Assembly (NCBI RefSeq): GCF_030690345.1
Contig: NZ_JAUYGV010000006.1
Coordinates: 744,001 to 808,000 of the forward strand
DNA from: Rheinheimera sp.
GTDB lineage: Bacteria; Pseudomonadota; Gammaproteobacteria; Enterobacterales; Alteromonadaceae
DNA length: 64,000 nucleotides
Reading direction: 5' to 3'
Shown piece after piece: positions 57,276-64,000 of the stretch. Positions within the stretch are counted from its first letter, which is position 1; the number at the start of each line of letters is the position of its first letter. The position numbers were made by a program, and so were the translations under genes. The notes below the pieces were generated by a model that ran no database searches, was not told where the DNA came from, and worked only from the letters and a program-made list of their open reading frames with translations.

Positions 57276-58133
57276 ATGACATTAATCAGTATGCTGCTGG
57301 CGTTAATTATTGAGCGCTTAGCTGTGCGCAGCGATGCCTGGCAAGCCAGCCGCTATTGCCGTGCCTATGTGCGTTTTACCGCCGGCTCGGCATTGCACAA
57401 GTTGTCATCGCACAACTTAGGCCAATACCTGTGGTTGGCGTTGCCAGGCGGCGTGGTAATGTTGCTGCTGTGCTTGCTGAATAACCATTTGGTCAGCCTG
57501 GTGGTTAACACTCTGGTGTTGTTGGTAGCCATTGGCTGCTGGCATTACCGGCAGCTGTATAAGCAATACTTAAATGCGATGGAACGGGGCGACGAAGAAG
57601 CCGCCTTTATTACCATGCAGCAAATACGCAGTGATATGGGCAGCCAACGTGAGCAAAGCAGTTATGGCCAGTTGTTGGTGTGGTTAAACTTCCGTTATTA
57701 CGCTGCTGTGGTGTTTTGGTTTTTATTGCTGGGTGCCTTTGGTGTGATTACCTATGTGCTGGTACGCCACTTACAGGAAGCAGTAGCGGAAGAGCATGCC
57801 GCCGACTATGCCGTTTGTCTGGGCGAAGATAACAAAGCTGTACACTGTACTGCGCACTGGGCGCTGTGGTTTCCGGCACGGTTGTTTGGTTTGGGTTTTG
57901 CGCTGGTGGGGCATTTCTCCCGCGCCTCTACCGCGCTGCTGGGGTACTTCCTCGATTTTACCGCCAACAACGAACAAGTGGTGGTGGATGTTGCTACCGC
58001 AGCAGAGCCGCTGCCGGCAGAGAGCTTAAATACCCTGGAAGACAGCAGCTATATGGTGCAGTTAGCCAAACGCAATATGCTGTTCTTCCTGGCCTTTACC
58101 GCCATTTTGACCTTAAGCGGCTGGTTGAGTTAA
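57276..58133 (+). CDS. ampE: Regulatory membrane protein AmpE
   Basis: Inner-membrane protein of 285 residues with three to four helices, a CobD-like fold relative (signature TLISMLLALIIERLAVRSDAW at the start). Its biochemical role is unclear, though it is historically linked to beta-lactamase regulation. AAGGAG lies in the ampD 3' end and the ATG abuts the ampD stop. Confidence 0.93.
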   Translation: MTLISMLLALIIERLAVRSDAWQASRYCRAYVRFTAGSALHKLSSHNLGQYLWLALPGGVVMLLLCLLNNHLVSLVVNTLVLLVAIGCWHYRQLYKQYLNAMERGDEEAAFITMQQIRSDMGSQREQSSYGQLLVWLNFRYYAAVVFWFLLLGAFGVITYVLVRHLQEAVAEEHAADYAVCLGEDNKAVHCTAHWALWFPARLFGLGFALVGHFSRASTALLGYFLDFTANNEQVVVDVATAAEPLPAESLNTLEDSSYMVQLAKRNMLFFLAFTAILTLSGWLS

Positions 58134-58150
58134 CGCACAAAATCACTGTT

Positions 58151-58174
58151 AAGGCGCCGCTGTGGCGCCTTTTT
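58151..58174 (+). terminator. ampE terminator
   Basis: AAGGCGCC-GCTGT-GGCGCCTTTTTT, a GC-rich stem with T-run 18 bases past the ampE stop. Confidence 0.92.
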
Positions 58175-58263
58175 TCTGCCTGATTTTTCACTTCACGCTG
58201 ATTTCACACCGGCCATGACACCCTGGGTTGTACGTTAAACGCAACCTGAAGCAGGTGATTAAA

Positions 58264-59181
58264 ATGAGCAAAACCGGAGTGAAGAAAATGCTGTTAACCT
58301 TAGGCGCTGTTATCACCGCACTGGCCGCCGGCTGGTATGCCTTATTTGGCTTAAAACCCTATACCGTCACGGCAAGCGATATTAGCCAGCGCTATGCTTA
58401 TACGTTGTCGCAGCCGGTCGATGTAACACTGCAGCCGGATGACAACAACGGCTATCATTTCTACTACAGCAGCTTTGACGGCGCCAGGGTAAATGGCTAC
58501 ATGCGTTTACCCCAAACTGTTAGCGGCGCTTCACAACCGCTGCCGGTGCTGATTGGTGCCCATGCCATGGGGCGGGCTCATGTACGCTGGTGGCAGGATA
58601 GCTATAAGCAGCGGCCAACGCGGGAGAGTACCGACAAAATTACCGCCATGGCACTGGCAAAAGGCTATGCCGTGGTTACCATAGATGCCCGTAACCACGG
58701 AGAGCGGAAAGACCCGGAGCACAGTATCGTTGATATTATTAATAACCTGCATTGGTGGGGAGAGCGTGAGCCCTATGAGCAGATGCTGATAGATACAGTG
58801 CGCGACCACCGGGTGTTGCTGGATTGGCTTAGCAGCCAACCGCAATTTGATGCGACACGGATTGATATTGCAGGGTACAGTATGGGCGCTCAGGTCAGTT
58901 TACTGCTGGCGGCTGTTGACACCAGAATTAAGCGGGTTGCGGCAGTAGTGCCGCCGCATATGAGCAACCGTACCGCCATAGTCGCGCCTCTGAGCCTGCT
59001 GTCCGGCATGGCGGATAACCCGGTATTGCTGTTAAGTGCCAATGATGATGAGTACGCCAGTGAGAAGGAAAATATGCAGCTGTTTAATGCTTTACCCAAT
59101 ATCGATAAGCTGCACTATAAGTTTGCCGGTGGCCACTTATTGCCGGCCGGTTATGTGCAGCACTTTGAGCAATGGCTGTAA
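58264..59181 (+). CDS. Secreted/anchored alpha/beta hydrolase
   Basis: 305 residues from ATG 58264 (AGGTG upstream); the frame continues upstream to a TTG without support. An N-terminal hydrophobic segment (MLLTLGAVITALAAGWYALFG) is a signal anchor, so the catalytic part should lie outside the cytoplasm. Nucleophile elbow GYSMG (Ser near residue 215), a late Asp in SANDDEYAS and His in FAGGHLLPAG complete a likely triad. Substrate is unknown. It overlaps the response-regulator gene, so hydrolase and two-component genes form one operon. Confidence 0.85.
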   Translation: MSKTGVKKMLLTLGAVITALAAGWYALFGLKPYTVTASDISQRYAYTLSQPVDVTLQPDDNNGYHFYYSSFDGARVNGYMRLPQTVSGASQPLPVLIGAHAMGRAHVRWWQDSYKQRPTRESTDKITAMALAKGYAVVTIDARNHGERKDPEHSIVDIINNLHWWGEREPYEQMLIDTVRDHRVLLDWLSSQPQFDATRIDIAGYSMGAQVSLLLAAVDTRIKRVAAVVPPHMSNRTAIVAPLSLLSGMADNPVLLLSANDDEYASEKENMQLFNALPNIDKLHYKFAGGHLLPAGYVQHFEQWL

Positions 59182-59876
59182 TGACAACTGATAACAGGTT
59201 AACTGTGCTGGTAATTGAAGATAACCGCGCCATTCAGGCCAATATTGCCGACTACTTTACCATGCAGGGCGCTGTAGTTGATTTTGCTCTGGATGGTCGC
59301 CGGGGCGCTGAATTGGCTTTGCAGCATTATTACGATGTTATTGTGTTGGATTTAACCCTGCCCCGGTTAGATGGCCTCGATGTATGTACCTTGCTGCGCT
59401 GCAAAGCGTCGCGGCATATTCCAATCCTGATGTTAACAGCGCGCGATAGCCTGCAGCACAAGTTGGACGGTTTCAGCGCCGGCACAGATGATTACCTGGT
59501 AAAACCATTTGATTTGGCAGAGCTATGGGTCAGGGTCCGGGTGTTGGCCAGGCGTTATGTGCAGCAGCATCATCAGCTGGCGCTGGGCAATATTAGCCTT
59601 AACAGGCATCTGCATCAGGTGTGCTGCAATAGCCAACTGATAGAGCTAAAACCTATTGGTTTTCAGCTTTTGAGCATACTGTTGGAAACATACCCGCGCC
59701 CGGTGAGCCGCAGCGAGCTTTGCAGCAAAATTTGGGGCGATGAACCAACAGAGTCGGATGCGCTGCGCTCGCACTTGTACCAGCTACGCAAAATCCTGCA
59801 GCAGCATGGTGCTTCAGTTAGCATTGAAACCCAATCGGGTGTCGGCTTTGCATTAAAAGCAGAGTCTGTAACATGA
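59172..59876 (+). CDS. OmpR/PhoB-family response regulator
   Basis: Two-domain regulator, 234 residues (or 231 from an ATG at 59181 that overlaps the hydrolase stop). Receiver with acidic pair in VIEDN, phospho-acceptor Asp in VIVLDLTLPRLDGLD and Lys in DYLVKPFDL; C-terminal winged helix (IGFQLLSILLETYPRPVSRSELCSKIWGDEPTESDALRSHLYQLRKIL). Overlaps both its neighbours. Targets are unknown. Confidence 0.93.
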   Translation: MAVMTTDNRLTVLVIEDNRAIQANIADYFTMQGAVVDFALDGRRGAELALQHYYDVIVLDLTLPRLDGLDVCTLLRCKASRHIPILMLTARDSLQHKLDGFSAGTDDYLVKPFDLAELWVRVRVLARRYVQQHHQLALGNISLNRHLHQVCCNSQLIELKPIGFQLLSILLETYPRPVSRSELCSKIWGDEPTESDALRSHLYQLRKILQQHGASVSIETQSGVGFALKAESVT

Positions 59877-61123
59877 AAGTGCTGTCACTGCGAAGTCGCA
59901 TTCTGTTGGCCTTTATCGCTGGTTCGGCTTTGGTAGGGTTGTTGTTTGGTTTGAGTACCATTATTTTTGCTTATCATACCGAAGATCAGGTGTTTGAAAC
60001 GCTGTTACAGGCTGAGGCGGCCTATGCAGAGCAGCAATTAGCAAGCGTTAGCGCGATACAGCCCCGTCTGCAGTTTGTAAGTTATTATGCTGATGTTTCA
60101 GCATTGCCGCAGCAAATCCAAGCCACGTTGCAACATGCGCCTTTGCGCAACGAATTTGCTTTAGACAGCGGGCAGCATTATCACCTGATCCGCTTGTCAC
60201 AGGGCTTTTTGCTGGCGGATGTCACAGAGCAACTGGTGGTCAGGCAAATGCGGCCGCAGTTATCACTGTTTTTACTTACACTGCTGGCCATCGTGGTGCT
60301 TTGCTCTGCCGGCTTCGCTTACTTGTTGGCCAGGCGTGTGCTTAAACCCTTACATAAGTTAACGCAACTGGTCGACAGCACGGGCCTGAACCCGGACATG
60401 CCGTTAACCGGCAGCTTTGCAGATGACTTTGCGCCGGACGAAATTGGTCGTTTGGCACGGGCACTGCAAAAAGCCCGTCAGCGGGTGGCCGAATTCATCG
60501 GTCGCGAGCAGCAGTTTACTAAGGACGTATCACATGAGTTGCGCACGCCGGTTACCATCAGTCAGGGGGCGCTGACACTGTTGTGCCATACGCCGCTGAC
60601 AGCGCAACAGGCGCAGTATGTTGCGCGCTTGCAACACGCGCAGCAACAGATCGCGCAGAGTATAGCGGTGCTGATGTTACTGGCGCGCGAGCAACTGCCA
60701 GCGTCACAGCGGGTGGCGCTGCTAGGCCCGGTAGAGCAAAGCATTTTGCAACAGCAGCATAAGCTGGAGGCAAAGCCGGTGCAGCTACAGCTGAATATCA
60801 GCGAGGACGCCGGTGTGGTAATAAATGACACTGTGCTGCTGATGTTACTGAATAATCTGGTGGCGAATGCGTTTGATTACACTGCCGCAGGTGTGATCAG
60901 TATTAGTTTCACCCGGAACATACTGACAATTCAGGATAGCGGCAGCGGCATAGACGCGGCGATCCGCGACCAGGCATTTGAAGCCGGTGTTAAAGGTGAG
61001 CGCAGCCAGGGTATGGGCGTAGGTTTATCTTTGGTAAAGCGGCTTTGTGACAAAGCGCAGATCCGCTATCAGCTTGAAAGTAGCGCAGCAGGCACCTGTG
61101 TCAGGCTGCAGTTCCCGCAATAG
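59873..61123 (+). CDS. Sensor histidine kinase (HAMP/HisKA type)
   Basis: 416 residues. Two membrane helices (about 9-31 and 131-153) flank a small periplasmic sensor, followed by HAMP, HisKA with the H-box KDVSHELRTPVTIS, and HATPase_c with N-box NNLVANAFDYT and G-boxes DSGSGID and GMGVGLSLVKRL. ATGA overlap with the response regulator, its likely partner. The signal is unknown; it could relate to the hydrolase product because the three genes are coupled. Confidence 0.93.
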   Translation: MKVLSLRSRILLAFIAGSALVGLLFGLSTIIFAYHTEDQVFETLLQAEAAYAEQQLASVSAIQPRLQFVSYYADVSALPQQIQATLQHAPLRNEFALDSGQHYHLIRLSQGFLLADVTEQLVVRQMRPQLSLFLLTLLAIVVLCSAGFAYLLARRVLKPLHKLTQLVDSTGLNPDMPLTGSFADDFAPDEIGRLARALQKARQRVAEFIGREQQFTKDVSHELRTPVTISQGALTLLCHTPLTAQQAQYVARLQHAQQQIAQSIAVLMLLAREQLPASQRVALLGPVEQSILQQQHKLEAKPVQLQLNISEDAGVVINDTVLLMLLNNLVANAFDYTAAGVISISFTRNILTIQDSGSGIDAAIRDQAFEAGVKGERSQGMGVGLSLVKRLCDKAQIRYQLESSAAGTCVRLQFPQ

Positions 61124-61126
61124 CTA

Positions 61127-61141
61127 CCTGGTCAGACCAAT
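61127..61141. promoter_or_regulatory. Second, weaker PdhR-like site
   Basis: CCTGGT-CAG-ACCAAT matches the PdhR pattern in the right half-site and four of six bases of the left. It lies just after the kinase stop, about 150 bases upstream of the strong site. Confidence 0.4.
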
Positions 61142-61272
61142 TTTTTCAGCCACTGTCATGCCTGTGCATTATTGAGTTATTACTCTAACTATTTTCCGCT
61201 TTTGCCTTTGCATAGATTCTCTGCTTTATTTACTTGTTATGCAGAAACTGCTACCTTAACGCCACTAAAAAT

Positions 61273-61291
61273 AAATTGGTAAGACCAATTT
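61273..61291. promoter_or_regulatory. PdhR operator
   Basis: AAATTGGTAAGACCAATTT is a perfect palindrome matching the known PdhR consensus ATTGGT-N3-ACCAAT. It is 46 bases before the pdhR start, so PdhR should repress its own operon including aceE, relieved by pyruvate. Confidence 0.92.
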
Positions 61292-61337
61292 ACAGTGAGC
61301 TGAAGCTAAGCTCTGCAACAGGCAAACATGGCGGCGC

Positions 61338-62096
61338 ATGGCAGATTTTAAAATTAAACCGGCGAAACTCTCTGATCGCATAGTCGAGCAACTGGAAAAC
61401 ATGTTGCTCGAAGGCAGTTTTGCGCCGGGGCAAAAGCTGCCACCGGAGCGCGACCTGGCGGAAATGTTTGCCGTGTCACGGCCATCATTGCGTGAAGCGA
61501 TTCAAAAGCTGGAAGCCAAAGGTTTGGTGAGCCGGCGCCAGGGCGGTGGTACTTATGTGTGCGATAACCTGGCCGTTGGCCTTACCGATCCGTTGTTTGA
61601 GCTGATTGCACGCCACCCCGAGTCACAATTTGATTTACTGGAGTTTCGCCACGCCTTAGAAGGCATTTGTGCTTATTACGCGGCACTGCGTGGCACGGCA
61701 GCAGATTTTGCGCAGATTACCGCACATTATGACGCTATATGTCAGGCACAGCAGTTGTGTGACATTGATGCAGAAGCCAAAGCGGTGGGCAGTTTTTATT
61801 TAGCTGTGGCAGAGGCGTCACATAATGTGGTTTTACTGCATTTAGTGCGCGGCTTAACGCCACTGGTGGAGCAGAATATCCGGGTTAACCTGGAAACCCT
61901 GCAGCAGAAGGAAGGCATTGTCAGCCAGCTGAACTCGCATCGGCAACGGCTGATGCAAGCGGTCATTAACGGCGAGCCGGAGAAGGCGCGCCAGGCCAGC
62001 AATGGTCATCTGGCCTTTATCGAAGAAGCCCTGTTGGATTTAGGTAAAGAGCGTTCGCGTATTGAACGTTCGTTACGTCGCACCCAACAAGGCTGA
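61338..62096 (+). CDS. pdhR: Pyruvate dehydrogenase complex repressor PdhR
   Basis: GntR/FadR-family repressor of 252 residues. Winged helix-turn-helix (LEGSFAPGQKLPPERDLAEMFAVSRPSLREAIQKLEAKGLVSRRQGGGTYV) and FCD effector domain (FDLLEFRHALEGICAYYAA). The N-terminus matches E. coli PdhR closely (KPAKLSDRIVEQLE). The ribosome site is weak. It lies 63 bases upstream of aceE under its own operator. Confidence 0.96.
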   Translation: MADFKIKPAKLSDRIVEQLENMLLEGSFAPGQKLPPERDLAEMFAVSRPSLREAIQKLEAKGLVSRRQGGGTYVCDNLAVGLTDPLFELIARHPESQFDLLEFRHALEGICAYYAALRGTAADFAQITAHYDAICQAQQLCDIDAEAKAVGSFYLAVAEASHNVVLLHLVRGLTPLVEQNIRVNLETLQQKEGIVSQLNSHRQRLMQAVINGEPEKARQASNGHLAFIEEALLDLGKERSRIERSLRRTQQG

Positions 62097-62159
62097 TAAC
62101 TCATTTAACGCACATGGGCATTTATAGCACAGGCGTGCATAACCAAAGGAAACCTCGAT

Positions 62160-64000
<1,841 letters not shown>

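Overview
The window is a chromosomal segment of a Gram-negative gammaproteobacterium. The complete mra/dcw cell-wall and division cluster, the lpoA-yraN-diaA-dolP order, the pilABCD-coaE-zapD-yacG order and the nadC-ampD-ampE-pdhR-aceE order match the Alteromonadales/Chromatiaceae group (Rheinheimera- or Alishewanella-like). That placement is inferred from gene order and protein style. No phage, integrase, transposase, CRISPR array or tRNA was seen.

Layout. Bases 1-12 kb hold mixed genes: a 7TM-type histidine kinase with a sigma-54 response regulator, a zinc-family alcohol dehydrogenase, a YkgJ protein, a large membrane GGDEF-EAL protein with damaged catalytic motifs, a cytochrome c, RecQ, RarD and a DUF599 protein. 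Bases 12-16.8 kb hold dolP, diaA, a frameshifted yraN, lpoA, rsmI and the RNase P RNA with its own promoter and terminator. At 17-18.7 kb a cyclic-di-GMP-I riboswitch precedes an AT-rich lipoprotein gene with an internal duplication. At 18.7-25.3 kb lie a TonB-dependent receptor, an SH3/NlpC-P60 peptidase, a dipeptide epimerase and a MurR/RpiR regulator. Two similar palindromes in the promoter regions suggest these form one regulon for using peptidoglycan peptides.

At 25.5-42.2 kb the dcw cluster runs uninterrupted on the plus strand (mraZ rsmH ftsL ftsI murE murF mraY murD ftsW murG murC ddl ftsQ ftsA ftsZ), mostly with overlapping start and stop codons. It is followed by lpxC, dciA on the opposite strand, secA and mutT. 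At 47-53.5 kb, on the minus strand, are yacG, zapD, coaE and the type IV pilus assembly genes pilD, pilC, pilB and pilA. At 53.8-55.1 kb a RelB/RelE-type toxin-antitoxin pair and a cold-shock/DUF1294 protein lie between pilA and nadC. The end holds nadC, a retropepsin-like protease, ampD-ampE, an alpha/beta hydrolase overlapping a two-component system, pdhR with its operator, and the 5' part of aceE, which runs off the window.

Most of the window serves envelope growth: precursor synthesis (murC-F, ddl, mraY, murG), septation (fts genes, zapD), synthase activation (lpoA), lipid A commitment (lpxC), turnover and recycling (ampD, NlpC/P60, epimerase, MurR) and secretion or pili. The most unusual parts are the riboswitch-lipoprotein unit, the peptidoglycan-peptide locus with its shared operator, the GGDEF-EAL protein that has probably lost both activities, and the broken yraN.
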